64,000 nucleotides of DNA from Sipunculus nudus (GCA_026874595.1 CM049314.1:15494729-15558728), one strand, 5' to 3'. Positions 24,920-36,796 are shown, counted from the stretch's first letter. Made by a program: numbers and translations. The notes: generated by a model from the sequence alone, not told the origin.

Positions 24920-25266
24920 AGCCAAGCCAAAAGAAGTATACGCTCATCGAGCAGCTACAGGTTGCTGCGGTCAAGACCTCAGCCCTGTGCGCTCCATAAG
25001 CATGTTCTCTGAGCTAACAGTCGCAGTGCCACGCCAAGCCAAGCAAGGAGCCGTAGAGGGCGCCATCTTCTCTCCTGGGTTGAAGTCCTTGTTAGAAAGC
25101 TACAGCACCCACAGCCACAAAGCCCGAAGCAACCCGCATTCCCTCTACCGATCCCAGCAGCAGAGACCCAGCCATGCCATTCGAGAACCGAACTCGATCC
25201 TTGTGAACGACCCTTACTTCGAGTCGCAAAGCCCTATTACTTGCGATTTCGGTCATTTGGACCGTT
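24920..25266 (-). repeat. 347-bp unit, left inverted copy
   Basis: Nearly identical to the reverse complement of 32787-33133. Both are exactly 347 bp by my coordinates. In this orientation it starts AGCCAAGCCAAAAGAAG and ends TTTCGGTCATTTGGACCGTT. It may be a SINE-like or other short mobile unit, or the terminal repeat of the larger structure that both copies bound. The short open frames on both strands are shadows present in both copies. Confidence 0.9.
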
Positions 25267-26249
25267 AAACCAGTTTCCCAGTTATGCAAGTTAACAAGTT
25301 TTTTCGTCATCGGCAACCTCGCTGCTAGTGTGTTGTTGTGTTTTTAATTTTATTATTACTTAATTTACTTTATAAAAACTGCAAAGGTGTCTGCTTGAAT
25401 TTATGGTGGCGAGAGGCTTTTATTAATAAATATTTTCGCTAAAATGTTTTGTTGTATTATTGGTGCCTCGTGCAAAGTGATTTTGCGTTTGTTATATGGC
25501 GTGAGCAGTGATGAGAATTCAACATTTGTGCTGGTGAGAGTAGTCTGTCATCAAAATATGTTCTCACATATTTCTTCGGAGTACTCCCGTCGTTGCATGT
25601 TGTAATTCCCTGCATATTTTTGTGTGGGGGTAAAAAGAAAGTGTGATATGATGTCTGTGTGTATGCAGTGGGGTATGTAGAGAAATCCAGACCTCTTGAC
25701 TTGGTGGGTGCAGTACCTGAAATATACTAAACTGAAAATTACGTGCAAGTATAGTATTTTGGTGCTGTGCTTGTGTTGTGCATTCTAGATGAGTGGGAAT
25801 GGTCTGGTATTTACCTCTCAGGTCTAATAGTGCAGCTTATAAAAATTTTCTAAATTTTTGTTTTATGTATTTTTATTTTACTTTCTAGTTCTATTCTATC
25901 ATCTACTGGCTATAACTATTTTATGTACATGGGGTAGTGGGGGGGGGGGGGGGGGGGGTTCTCCTTTCTTCTTCTCTGCCCTGTTGCACTGCTGGTATTC
26001 TCTTCCTGCAGCTACATCCCCCTTGGTTTGGCTCATTGTTGTGGTGCAACAACTAGGACTTCCCTTGGTTGGTACTTGTGTCATCAGCTGCAGCTACAGT
26101 CTTCCTTGGTCCAGGTTTTCATGGTAGTTCGTAGCTGATGTTTACCTTCTTAAGGGATCTTGGTTTCCTAGGAGGTGGGGTGGGTTGCTTTAGTTTAATT
26201 GATTGCTTTACATTTGTTGAGAGGGGGGGGGGTTAATATTTTTATTCTA
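25267..26249. other. No gene; poly-G tract
   Basis: Spacer between the left 347-bp unit and the G-rich repeats. It contains a long poly-G run at about 25936-25958. The open frames at 25858-26127 cross this run and are not credible genes. Confidence 0.55.
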
Positions 26250-27846
26250 TATTTTGGGGTGTATTGTCGGATGGTTACCCACGACCGAGCCGAGCCTGCA
26301 GGAAACTCATCCCACACCCTTTTAGTTTAGTTTATTTAAATTTGTTCGGGGGGAGGGGGGATTGTTAATGTTATATTTTATACTGATTTTTTTATGTGAA
26401 CCTTGGACAATAGATAGTGCCCTGGTCAGGACACTTTGTCTTTGGTTCGTTTGTTTTATTTTTTTTCATTATTTTTTTTTTATTTTATTTTTTTAGGGAA
26501 GGTGTTTATTTATAAATATTTTATTTTACTGGGGGGGGGTATTTTAATTGGGAGGAGGGTTGTTGTGTGGTTTTTATTTTAATTCGGTTTGGTGTATTTT
26601 GATTTGTTGAGTGATGGTTATCCACGACCCAGCCGGGCCAGCGGAAAACTCATTCTATATTCTTTTTGTGTTTTATTTGTTTTTAATTTTTGGCCTTGGA
26701 CAATAGATAGTGTCCAAATCAGGACACTTTGTCTTTGGTTCTTTTATTTTAATTTTCTAGGGTAATGCTTTAGGTATTTTGTGGGGGGGGGGGGGGTTAT
26801 AACATGTGGGGGAGGACTTTGATATGTCGGGGAGGGGGGGGGATTATTTTAAGTAAGTATTTTGATTTATTAGGTGATGGTTATCCACGACCCAGTCGGG
26901 CCAGCAGATAACTCATCCTATCTTGTTTTGATTAATTTATCTTAATTTTGAACCTTGGACAATAGATAGTGCCCAAATCAGGACACTTTGTCTTCGGTTC
27001 TTTTAATTTAAATTTCTAGGGTAGTGTTTTAGGTATTTTCTGATGGGGGGGGGGTTATAACATGTGGGGGGACTTTGATATGTGGGGGGGGATTATTTTA
27101 GGTAAGTATTTTGATTTATTAGGTGATGGTTATCCACGACCCAGCCGGGCCAGTAGATAACTCATCCTATATCTTGTTTTGATTAATTTATCTTAATTTT
27201 GATCCTTGGACAATAGATAGTGCCCAAATCAGGGCACTTTGCCTTCGGTTCATTTATTTTAAATTTCTAGGGTAGTGTTTTAGGTATTTTGTGGGGGGGG
27301 GTTATAACATGTGGGGGGGTGGGGCTTTTATAAGGGGGGGATTGTTTTAGGTAAGTATTTTGATTTATTAGGTGATGGTTATCCACGACCCAGCCGGGCC
27401 AGCAGATAACTCATCCTATATCTTGTTTTGATTAATTTATCTTAATTTTGGACCTTGGACAATAAATAGTGTCCAAGTCAGGGCACTTTGTCCTTGGTTC
27501 TTTAATTTTAATTTGCGATGGTAGTTATTTTTATATATTTTGTGGGGGGGGGGGGTGTTATATTATGTGTGTGTGGGGGGGGGGGGCTTAGCATTTGGTG
27601 AGGGGGATTATTTTAAATTATTAAAGTTATTTTACTTGGATATAGTACATGATGGTTAATCGCGACCCAGCCGGGCCTGCAAATAACTCATCCTACATCC
27701 GTTTTTGGTTATTTTATTTTAAATTATGAACTTTTGGACAATAGATAGTGTCCAGGTCTGGGCACTTTGTCCTCAGTTCTTTTATTTTAAGTTATAGGGG
27801 GGGTTATAGCATGTGGGGGGGGGGTTATAACATGTGTGGGGAATTA
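26250..27846 (+). repeat. G-rich ~250-bp tandem repeats (left arm)
   Basis: About six units, each containing GGTTATCCACGACCCAGCCG (or close) at about 26271, 26617, 26880, 27128, 27378 and 27655. Each is followed by AACTCATCC, then TTGGACAATAGATAGTG and CACTTTGTC, then runs of G (7-13 long) around TTATAACATGTGG. Spacing is 346, 263, 249, 250 and 277. The array abuts the 3' end of the minus-strand RT frame, so it may be that element's 3' untranslated region, read C-rich on the minus strand. Confidence 0.9.
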
Positions 27847-27848
27847 TT

Positions 27849-29293
27849 TTAATTTGTGTTTTCTTGTAGTATGTTAAGTGGGGTTAGGTGTTTGTTTTTA
27901 GGTTTGGTTCTTCTATGTGTAGTGATAATTTCAGCAATTTTGGGATTGTTTTTAATTCTGTTGTAGGCGTTTGTTGACTGTTCTGTTATGTAGTCTAGTA
28001 TTTTTGGTGTATTTGTTTGTTCTCTTAATATGTTGGTATTGGTTCTTCTCCTTGCTCTCAGGATGGCTCGGAGTGCATTGTTTTGTTGTACCTCTAATTT
28101 TTTTAGGTAAGTTTTGGGGGCTCCTAGGAAGGCTATGGATCCATATGTGCCTATTGGGCGGATCCATTGTTTGTATAGGTAGGTGGCGGTCTCGATGGAG
28201 GGTCCTTCTCTTAGTCTGCACACTTTTTAAGGGCATTTGTGCGTTGCCACATTCTGTGTGTTATGTCTTCTATGTGTGTTTTCCAATTGGCTCTTTCATC
28301 AAAAGTAAGGCCTAGGAATTTAGCAGTTTTGGATTCTTTGAGATCCTTCTCTTGTTATTCGAGAGTTTCGAACCATTTGTTTTTTATGGCTTTGGTGAAT
28401 AAAACTGTTTGGGTTTTGTCTAGGTTAAGTTTTATTCTCCATCTGTTGTACCAATTGCGGTCTAATTGGGCTTGTACCAGGGTGCCAGCAATTTCGGATT
28501 TCTTGCTGGTTGCCCATATGGCTATATCGTCAGCAAATTATGACACTTGAGCCTGCTGGCTGGTTTTTGGTAGGTCATTTACATATATTATAAACAGTAC
28601 TGGACTCAGGACTGAGCGTTGGGGAGTTCCAGCCTGTAGTGTTATTTCTCTGGAGTGGGTGCCATTTATGTTCACTTTGAGGGTTCTATCTTGTAGAAAT
28701 GATGATAAAATTCTAATTAGTTTGTTTGGGAGTTTGGTTCTCATGAGTTTTAGTCTCAGTCCTTCAATCCAGACTGCATCGAAAGCCTTTTCCACGTCGA
28801 GGAATGTGGCTAGTGTGGCTTCGGATTTTTGGAATCCATTGTGAATTGATTGGCTTAGTCTGAATAGTTGATCTATAGTGGACCTACCTCCTCTAAAACC
28901 TGCCTGGTTTTCATTAAAGAAGGGACCGCCTAATTCTTGGGTTCTGTTGTTGAGGAAGTTTGTTATTCTGTTTTTTATTATTTTTTCGAATAGTTTTCCT
29001 AGGCATGGGAGAAGGCTAATTGGCCTGTGGTTTTTAGGTAATTCTGTGTCTTTGTTGAGTTTAGGAATCATGGTGACTAGAGCAGTCTTCCATGCTGCTG
29101 GGAAATAGCCCCATGTCAGGCATAGGTTATAAAGGCCTGCAATTCTGTATAATCCTATGTCTGGTACCATTTTAAGTATTGATGTCCAGCCGTTAACTAT
29201 TAGTTCTGGTCTCTCCGGTCTGATTGCGTAAGGGGCCACCCAGCCCAGTGTCTGCGCGATGAGGCTGATGGCTTCCCCTCGACCCCTGCTCAA
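27849..29293 (-). pseudogene. LINE reverse transcriptase, Jockey/CR1-like, broken
   Basis: The frame 29293-28538 encodes a recognisable non-LTR RT. It has H-R-P-I-S-L-L-P, N-Q-A-G-F-R-G-G-R-S-T, F-L-D-V-E-K-A-F-D-A-V-W (first catalytic Asp), then T-P-Q-R-S-V-L-S-P where T-P-Q-G-S is usual. An in-frame TAA (28538-28540) sits immediately before the F-A-D-D box (28526-28537). Reading continues past it, then shifts frame near 28230. The thumb/C-terminal part is the frame 28223-27849 (Y-G-S-I-A-F, L-E-V-Q-Q-N-N-A-L-R-A-I). The N-terminus and any endonuclease are absent, so it is 5'-truncated. The first listed codon is not a true start. It lies at the centre of the 24.9-33.1 kb inverted structure. 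Clade assignment is tentative. Confidence 0.85.
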
Positions 29294-30139
29294 TATCCCA
29301 TATGGATATATATAGAAAGAGACAGAGGGTTTTCTGTTAAAGTATATTCTTCACTAGCAACCAGGTCCTTATTTATATTTCTAAGAATAATAGATTATCA
29401 GGTGGGCCCCTTTGTTCTCTTTATGTGCGAATATGCCTAGATACCTTACCTTATTTCATTTTCCAGTTATTAATCATTTTTCAGTTGATAAATTAAAATC
29501 CTCATGGTATAATCTAAGTTTATTTCACATTACAAGTTAATTATAATTCGTGATTACGTCACAATTAGCATTACTGATACACTGTTGTGTCAGCTACCTT
29601 GCAAGGTATTATTTATTGTTGAGCGTATAGTAGTCTTTGGATTATTTACATTTTAAGCGTTAACAAGAAACACACTTGTACTCTGACCGGACCAGATAGC
29701 GATATCAGCACCAGCTTTGCAAACCCTGTTTCGTTAAGGTTCTCACTCACGCCTCTAGAATGTATAAGTATACTGGGATGGCACTGTAATAAAAATAAAC
29801 CACAAAACCACCCATTACCCAACAAAACGACAATAAAACTCACCCTTAAAAATAAAATAAAGCACTCGCCCCGACATGACAACGAATAATAACTACACAC
29901 GAACAAATAAAACAATAAAGGAACTCGCACAAAAAACAAACCTCACACCACTCGACCCCCCCCCCCCCTCCCCCTAAAATCAAACACAAAATTAGAGGTC
30001 AAATAAAAGAGCGCAAATCGCTCCCGCCCGAAACCAGTCACTTATCACTCTAATAAAATAAAACCTTCCAAACACCTTAAAAACAACAAAACAACATCCT
30101 CATATCAAACAACACTTTATTAAAAACAAAACAACACAA
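29294..30139. other. No gene; centre of the inverted structure
   Basis: Sequence between the 5' edge of the minus-strand RT and the C-rich repeats. It includes a poly-C run at about 29948-29970. A 97-codon minus-strand open frame (29646-29939) shows no motif I recognise. Confidence 0.5.
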
Positions 30140-31110
30140 ATCAAAGACAAAGTGTTCAAACCTGGACACTACTATTGTCTAAGATTTATAAAAGAACAGC
30201 GTAAATAGTGTATTCAAAATCCACAAACAACATTAATCAAAGACAAAGTGCCCAAACCGGAACACTATTATTGTCTGAGATTTATATAAAAAACCGACAC
30301 ATCAACTTCCTTAACTAAATATCTAAAACAAAAAACTATATATCTGGATGAGTAACTCGCAGGCTCGGACGGGTCGCGGGTTACCTTCCCTAAAATACGC
30401 AACAAAATAAAAACAAACCACCAACCAAACAAGAAAACAGTTTATTAAATTCCCAAAACAACATAAATCAAAGACAAAGTGCCCAAACCGGGACACTATT
30501 ATTGTCTGAGATTTATTTAAAACATAATCATCCTCAATTAAACCACACACTTAACATCACCAGACATGGGATGAGTAACTCGCAGGCTCGGTCGGGTCGC
30601 GAGCTACCTCCCCACAAATATAAAATAAACAAAATAAACCCCCCCCCCCCCACCAAATAATTATACCATAACAGGACAGTTGAGTTGCCAAACGGTGAAC
30701 AACGTCCGAAAAATAACCAAAAAACCCCAGAGTATTAACAGCAGGGCCCATATCGGTTACCCTCTTGCTGGAAATCACTCACATAAACCCTCAAATCCCC
30801 CCCCCCCCCACACACACACATAAATAAATAAATAAGTAAACGGGTAGCTGAGTTGCCAAACGGTGGACAGCACCCACAAACAGTACCAGAACCCCCCACC
30901 CCACCCCCCCCCCCCCCCCCCAGTACTTAAAACTTAATACTTAATCATAAATCAAAGACAAAGTGCCCATACCGGGACACTACTATTGTCCGAGATTTAT
31001 TAAAAACATACTCATCTGTAAGTCAAATTGCATACAATTCACAGCCAAACAAGGGATGAGTAACTCGCAGGCTCGGTCGGGTCGCGAGCTACCTCCCCAC
31101 AATCTCTAAA
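30140..31110 (-). repeat. C-rich tandem repeats (right arm), inverted relative to the left arm
   Basis: The word CAAAGACAAAGTGCCC, then CACTA(T/C)TATTGTC, recurs at about 30125-30180, 30240-30280, 30467-30510 and 30953-30995. GATGAGTAACTCGCAGGCTC recurs at about 30348, 30570 and 31045. These are diverged reverse complements of the left-arm words TTGGACAATAGATAGTG, CACTTTGTC and AACTCATCC. Poly-C runs (to about 20) replace the left arm's poly-G. The orientation is therefore opposite to 26250-27846. Confidence 0.85.
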
Positions 31111-32384
31111 ACATACAAGTCAAACATACAGGACCAACATACAAACTCGGAGAAATACATATCCACCGACACAACACCGCTCCACTAACCAATACTAATA
31201 CACCCTCAAATTAGAATAGAACCATACTAAACCCATGTATTTAAAATGCACCATACTGTATTATACACCATTAACTTTTAACAAAAAAAAAAAAAAAAGC
31301 ACAATTCATGTAAATACACCACCTCACTCATCATTTTTCATGCACACTAACCGATTTTTTTTTACGATTTTTTCCGGTTTTTCACCCTTTTGTTTTTGTA
31401 TTTTTCACAATATCGACGCAATATCTGGTTATCCGACGCTCATATATAAGATATAATTATAGAGTTTATTAGTAATTACAGCTTTTTCCGGCAAGACCAG
31501 TGGCATGGAAACTGAAGCCGGCCACTAGCAAGTGGATGGAAACTGATGCCGCCACCAGCCTCAACTATCCCTGCCCCCTTCCTCTCAGTCTGCGCTTGTA
31601 TAAAAATACTTCATATAAGTATTTCCTTTAAAAGTACATGATCATAAATATTTCTTAAAAATATTTATGTGATACTTAATATAAAAGTACAAACTGAGAG
31701 CCCCACCGGCCGGCCAGATTTCTAACTATAAAGATATCTCCTATAGATATCTCCTTTAGGCCAATATAAGGGTAAATCATGAGGTATTTTCTTAAAAAAT
31801 CCCATGTGATACTTATAAAATTATAAAGAAATCTGCGGCCTCCCCCCCCCCCCCCACCACCACCACGGACAACAACTACCCCTGACAATCACCACCAACA
31901 GCATCCGACACCAACGCGCAAGTCAAGCGGCAGCCCCCCTACTCCACCAGCGGAAGTTTAGAGGGCACCCAGACGAGCGCACATCCCATCCGCCCACTGA
32001 CAGCAACTACCAAGACGACTACCCAGACCGGGACAGCTCCAGACAGACCAGACAAGACCCCCCAACAGTCCTTTTTAGGACTACCCCACAACAGTCCTAT
32101 TTAGGACTAATCAATCACACACAGACATGGCAGCGGACAGACAGACAACTTTAGGTCCGCTGCCTGCCACAAGACCAAGACTTCAAGACCCAAGACCAAG
32201 CCTCAAGACCAAGCCAAGACTGGTAGCCCTGGGACAAGCCAAGAGAAGACAAGACCACCCCGACAGCCGTAACCCAAGCCAAGACAAGTCAAGAATCCCT
32301 GACAGTGGGCAGACAGACAACTTTAGGCCCACTGCTCGCGGACCAGCTGAAGACCAAGCCAAGACAACCTGCCCGATCCAAGTC
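31111..32384. other. No gene; small local duplications
   Basis: Contains poly-A (about 31279-31296), a poly-C run (31840-31856) and a tandem CCCCACAACAGTCCT block with the palindrome AGTCCTATTTAGGACT near 32068-32112. The phrase CAGACAGACAACTTTAGG occurs twice (about 32140, 32308). CAAGACCAAGCC-type words are common at 32165-32370. Overlapping open frames on both strands are compositional. Confidence 0.5.
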
Positions 32385-32680
32385 ACAGGAAGTCCGGCTC
32401 TTCGCGGTGGGAGTTGTTCTGTCGGCGGTCTGGGTTTCCCTGCTTGTGTTCGGGTCTCTCTGTTGTGGTGCGCATTCTGCTCGGGGATGTCGCTCGCGAA
32501 CGGGGTTCTTGAGGGCAGCGGCTTTGCTGCTGGTGTCCGTGCGGTGAGTGGCCCGCTCGGGGCTTTGTGGGTGTGGATGATGTGGCTTTCTCGGTCACCG
32601 GTGCGGGTGCACGCTGGTGGCTCTTCGCGGCTCCTTGGCTTGGCTTGTGTGGCAATTTTCGGCATCAAAATTATAGTCTA
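32385..32680 (+). repeat. Diverged relative of the 347-bp unit
   Basis: Shares an ordered set of words with 32787-33133: a TCTC...GAA(C/T)GG block, CGGG(G)CTTTGTGG followed by TGTGG, GGCTTTCT/AGCTTTCT and GGCTCCTTG(G)CTTGGCTTG followed by GTGGCA. Similarity is about 60-65% by eye. It lies about 100 bp upstream of the right 347-bp unit, in the same orientation. Confidence 0.55.
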
Positions 32681-32786
32681 AAGAGACAGGCCGGGGCGGT
32701 GGTCCCAGACCACCTCAACCATGTCTGTCTAGTGACTCAAAATACTAGATCTAGTCTAGTGTAAAAGTGCCTCAGGCTAAGGTCTC

Positions 32787-33133
32787 AACGGTCCAAATGA
32801 CCGAAATCGCAAGTAAAAGGGCTTTGCGTCCTCGAAGTAAAGTCGTTCACAAGGATCGAGTTCGGCTCTCGAATGGCATGGCTGGGTCTCCGCTGCTGGG
32901 ATCGGTAGAGGGAATGCGGGTTGCTTCGGGCTTTGTGGCTGTGGGTGCTGTAGCTTTCTAACAAGGACTTCAACCCTGGAGAGAAGAGGGCGCCCCCTAT
33001 GGCTCCTTGCTTGGCTTGGCGTGGCACTGCGACTGTTGGCTCAGAGAACGTGCTTAAGGAGCGCACAGGGCTGAGGTCTTGACCGCAGCAACCTGTAGCT
33101 GCTCGATGAGCGTATACTTCTTTTGGCTTGGCT
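32787..33133 (+). repeat. 347-bp unit, right inverted copy
   Basis: Inverted partner of 24920-25266. It is bracketed by a 12-bp direct repeat, GGCTAAGGTCTC, at 32775-32786 and 33130-33141 (the second overlaps its last four bases). This could be a target-site duplication from insertion of the unit itself. The left copy has no such flanking repeat. Confidence 0.9.
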
Positions 33134-33141
33134 AAGGTCTC

Positions 33142-34176
33142 GAGTTTGTGAAGGAAGGGTTTATCAACGCAATTTTGGCATAGAATTAAAGGTATCTTTT
33201 AATCTGTTTTAAAAACAGTAAAGTAATTTTATATATTTTCATGTAGAAGGTTAATTGGAGGTACACCGAAAAATGATAATTCTTAGTGTTTTGGGCAATA
33301 TTTGAATCGGCCTAAGGAAGGTTACTGATATTAATGTGTTCCTGATGATATTTTGCTGAAATGATAAGTGTTGGTTTTCTGGCATAGAACTATAGTGCTA
33401 CTCTTAGATCTGGCTGTAAGGAAAAGTAAAACGATACTATATACCCTTCAGCTAGAAAGTGTTTTAGGAAAGGTAAGTTAATTATTAGAACATTATTATT
33501 AAAAAGAACAAGAAATTAGAGTTGATAAATGATAAAGTAATAGACTGATAGTGGTCTGGAAGAATAGAGATTAAATTAAAGAAACAGTTTCCTTAATATG
33601 TATGCCTTAAATTTTCTTTAAGTAGATTATTACAAAATATATTTAGGTTTATGAGTACACTTAAGATAGGGTTGGTATTACACTTAACATTTACTCAGTT
33701 AGGGTTATGGAAAGTATTGAAATATGATTGAAACGAATATCTAGCGGATGTGGACAATATTATTGTATTTACGCCTATGTATATTTTGATTTTAATAAAA
33801 TAATATAAAAAAAGCTTTCGAGTCCAGAGTGAGTTCACCAGTAGCCTGCTGTATTGATATGTATAGCGTAAGTGCATGGTGCGAACCTGTACTGCTATGT
33901 TATATTGATTAAACATCGTCTTATAACGTCAGCCTTGAGTTCGAGTTTGACGAGAGAACCTGCGAGTCGGCAACCCCTGACAATTCATATACACATAAAT
34001 ACAATGAAAACATAGGGCTGTCAAATAGACAACTATAGAGTTGTCAAATGGATGTTCCTCAAACAACAACCCAGGTTATCAAAAATTTCAGTTTGACAAC
34101 CCTCTATCAAAAGGGTTGTCAAATATTTGCTGTGACAACCTATGGGATGCATGGACCTGTAAGGTTCATCCGTAAA

Positions 34177-34180
<4 letters not shown>
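33142..34180. other. No gene; cluster of TTGTCAAA/TTTGACAA words
   Basis: Mostly unique AT-rich DNA. At 34014-34145, TTGTCAAA-type words and their complements recur about five times in 130 bp and could fold. Open frames are short and have no recognisable motifs. Confidence 0.45.
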
Positions 34181-34248
<68 letters not shown>

Positions 34249-34250
34249 AT
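34181..34250 (+). repeat. (CT)n microsatellite
   Basis: About 34 CT dinucleotides with one interruption (CTGTCT) near the end. Confidence 0.97.
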
Positions 34251-34574
34251 AAAGAGTGAATGTGTGGCTTGATAGTATCGGCATCCACCCTGGCTTCTTC
34301 TCTGGCAAGTGCTTTAAAACTCCAAGTTTGAATTAACGGCTACCCACGTGACCATTATATTTCTCTCTCTTTATTTACTGCTTCTGTGCTTGAACAATTG
34401 TCTTGCCCTTGATCCCCCCTTCCCCTCAGATTTTCAAATGTGTAACTAAGACGTTTTCTCTAGTGTCTGAAAATACAAAAATTAAAACGTAAAATTCCAT
34501 ATAAAGCACATTTTATATGACAGAGTTATGTGCAGGATTTTGTGAACATTGAATCACAGCATATATGGTTGAAT

Positions 34575-35032
34575 TGTTCAAGTATACATGCGTACATACA
34601 TACACAAATACAATCATACATACATATATACATACATGTGTACATACACACATACACATATGCAATCATACATACATTCACATACGTATATACATACCTA
34701 CATATATACATACCTGCATATATACATACATACATAAATACATAAAAACATACATAAATACATACATACATACATACAAACTTACATACACATATACATA
34801 CATACATGCATACATACAAACGTAAATAAAAACATACATACATACAAGCGTACATACACACATACAAACATATATACATGCATACATACATTCATACAAA
34901 TGTGCAATCATACAAACATACAGGCATCATACATGCATTCATACATACATAAATACATACATACAAACGTACATACAAACATATATATATATATATACAA
35001 AGTATTACAAACATACATTCATACACACACAC

Positions 35033-35084
<52 letters not shown>

Positions 35085-35165
35085 ATACATGCATACATAA
35101 TGTACATACACACATGCAAACTTGCGAACATGCATACATACATACATAACAATTGTGTGAAACAC
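34575..35165 (+). repeat. (TACA)n microsatellite block with embedded (TA)n
   Basis: About 590 bp of imperfect TACA/CATA repeats with pure TA stretches at 34981-34998 and 35041-35080. It yields low-complexity open frames in several frames on both strands. None is a gene. Confidence 0.97.
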
Positions 35166-36270
35166 AATATAAATAAACTGTTTACCAGTGGTAATATGTC
35201 AAATGTTGAACCATTTTATTTTTGATCTATTCTCATATTTGTTTACGAATCATTAGTGTCGAGAGAAATAAAATTTCAAAATATTTTATGAGCTGCTTCC
35301 TACAGTCATTAGGACTGTGTTGCCTTGAAAACTACAAACCGCAGATGATTGTTTCAACTTTATTAGCGTCATGGCGCCAAATGTAATATTACTGTTATAA
35401 TGTTATGGGCTTTAACATAATGATATTCTTTGTGAACTTTTTTTTATTTAGGCCAAGTGATATAAATTATTCTGAGCAAATTCCCCCAATGTCATTTCGT
35501 TCTCTTTTTATTTTAAGACTTTTAAATGTTTCATATTTATAATTGATATTATATTAACAGTTGTGATCCTCCGGGGGGGGGGGGGGGTGCGTGTGTGATT
35601 AAAAAGATAATATATCATAAGATCCTTGGTTATGTTTTGTTGGCCTTTGGTACTTTCCAGTAACATGTGCCCCCCCCCCCCCCTTTGTATAATCCTGGAT
35701 CCGTCCCTGTCCATGTCACTTATTATTTGATAATTGTGACTTGTGATGTATTCCAGGGCTTGTGGCCTTAAATCTTTCTTCTTCTGTTTAACGTAAGGAT
35801 TTGTAGCTGCATCCAGGCCATCAACCATCCCTCGATACAAATACTAGCAACATGCATAATTCTGTTAATTGGTAGGATTGTTATTCAAGAAAATTCGTTC
35901 AAAATGATTACTTACTGAATAAATGTAGGAAGCCGGATATGTTCGTCAAAATACTAACTGTAATTTAACAAAGTTGAGCCCAATAACGATCCTAATGACG
36001 TGCAAATAACTACGACTTTTTTTTAGGTTTATAGAGTTAAACAGACTTGGTTAGGCTTTTACCATTTTATGTGTAGATATATGTATATTTGGGCTGACAT
36101 TGGATAAGAATTTAGTTATTATTTTCTTATGTATGTCCATATACATATATTTTCCCGTTGATTCATTTGTTCAGGGCAGTCTCTGATCGTTACACGTGAC
36201 AGGTGTCGCCTGCTGTCGGACACTTGGATTAGCAAGGCATTGTGTAGGGTTTAAAGGCTTATACATGGCT
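35166..36270. other. No gene; paired poly-G and poly-C runs
   Basis: A poly-G run (about 35573-35587) and a poly-C run (about 35670-35683) lie 85 bp apart in opposite base sense. The second is followed by AATCCTGGATCCGTCCCTG. The complementary words GGATCCAGGAT recur at about 40646, so this may be the edge of a dispersed element. Nothing else was recognised. Confidence 0.5.
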
Positions 36271-36316
36271 TTACAAGATAAGATAAGATAAAATAAGATA
36301 AGATAAGACAGGATAA
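36271..36316 (+). repeat. AGATA/GATAA pentanucleotide tract
   Basis: About eight imperfect AGATA units. Each contains a GATAA word, so it also reads as a cluster of GATA-factor-type sites. This is a sequence observation only. Confidence 0.85.
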
Positions 36317-36682
36317 CGTTTATTAGCCTTGAGTTCCAGGAATTTGTTGTTGACTTGCAATTCATTACATAAAAATAAATAAATACACAAAAATAATATA
36401 TAAGAATACATAAATATAACACATAACGTAATGACTATGCTTGTAAAAAATCATGTAAAATTGATAAAACAGATAATTACATAATTAAAAATATTTAATA
36501 ACTAGAGGGTTAGGAGTTGTTCTGCAAGCACCGTGTTGTATTAATATTACCTTTTATGTTATTTACCGTGATTTAAGCGTTAATAACTTGAAAACTTTGA
36601 AACCGGAGTCATTCTGTATGAAATTTCCGCGCCTGCGCTGGTCATGCCAGGAGAGTATTCCCGCTAAACTGTTTGCCGGTGA

Positions 36683-36796
36683 TGACGTCATTTGTTGGCC
36701 TCAGTTTAATCCGGAGTGCATAAAAACGGCCAGGTTCAACCTCTGCCTGTGGTCCGGGGTGTGCATAGCTCCTCACTAGGTTCCTAGCTGGTAAGT
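36683..36796 (+). promoter_or_regulatory. Candidate promoter with a splice donor
   Basis: A perfect CRE palindrome TGACGTCA (36683-36690) is followed by a TATA-like CATAAAAA (36719-36726). About 65 bp further on is a consensus splice donor, CTG|GTAAGT (36791-36796). The spacing would suit a short non-coding first exon. Two more TGACGTC words occur at 37019 and 37071. No downstream coding exon was recognised, so the target gene, if any, is unknown. It could equally be the promoter of a mobile element. Confidence 0.25.

Noticed and set aside
24987-25316. Overlapping 93- and 74-codon frames, also found at 32767-33066
   Set aside because: They exist only because the 347-bp unit is duplicated. 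There are frames on both strands and no recognisable domain.
32127-32681. 184-codon plus frame and 161-codon minus frame
   Set aside because: Opposite-strand overlap in a GC-rich repetitive stretch (CAAGACCAAG words). No motif is recognised, and part is a diverged copy of the 347-bp unit.
24920-33133. Polinton/Maverick element with terminal inverted repeats
   Set aside because: No family-B DNA polymerase, retrovirus-like integrase, ATPase or capsid gene appears between the inverted units. Only a LINE-type reverse transcriptase is present.
34526-35167. Cys/Tyr/Met-rich frames of up to 121 codons on both strands
   Set aside because: Translation of the (TACA)n and (TA)n tracts.
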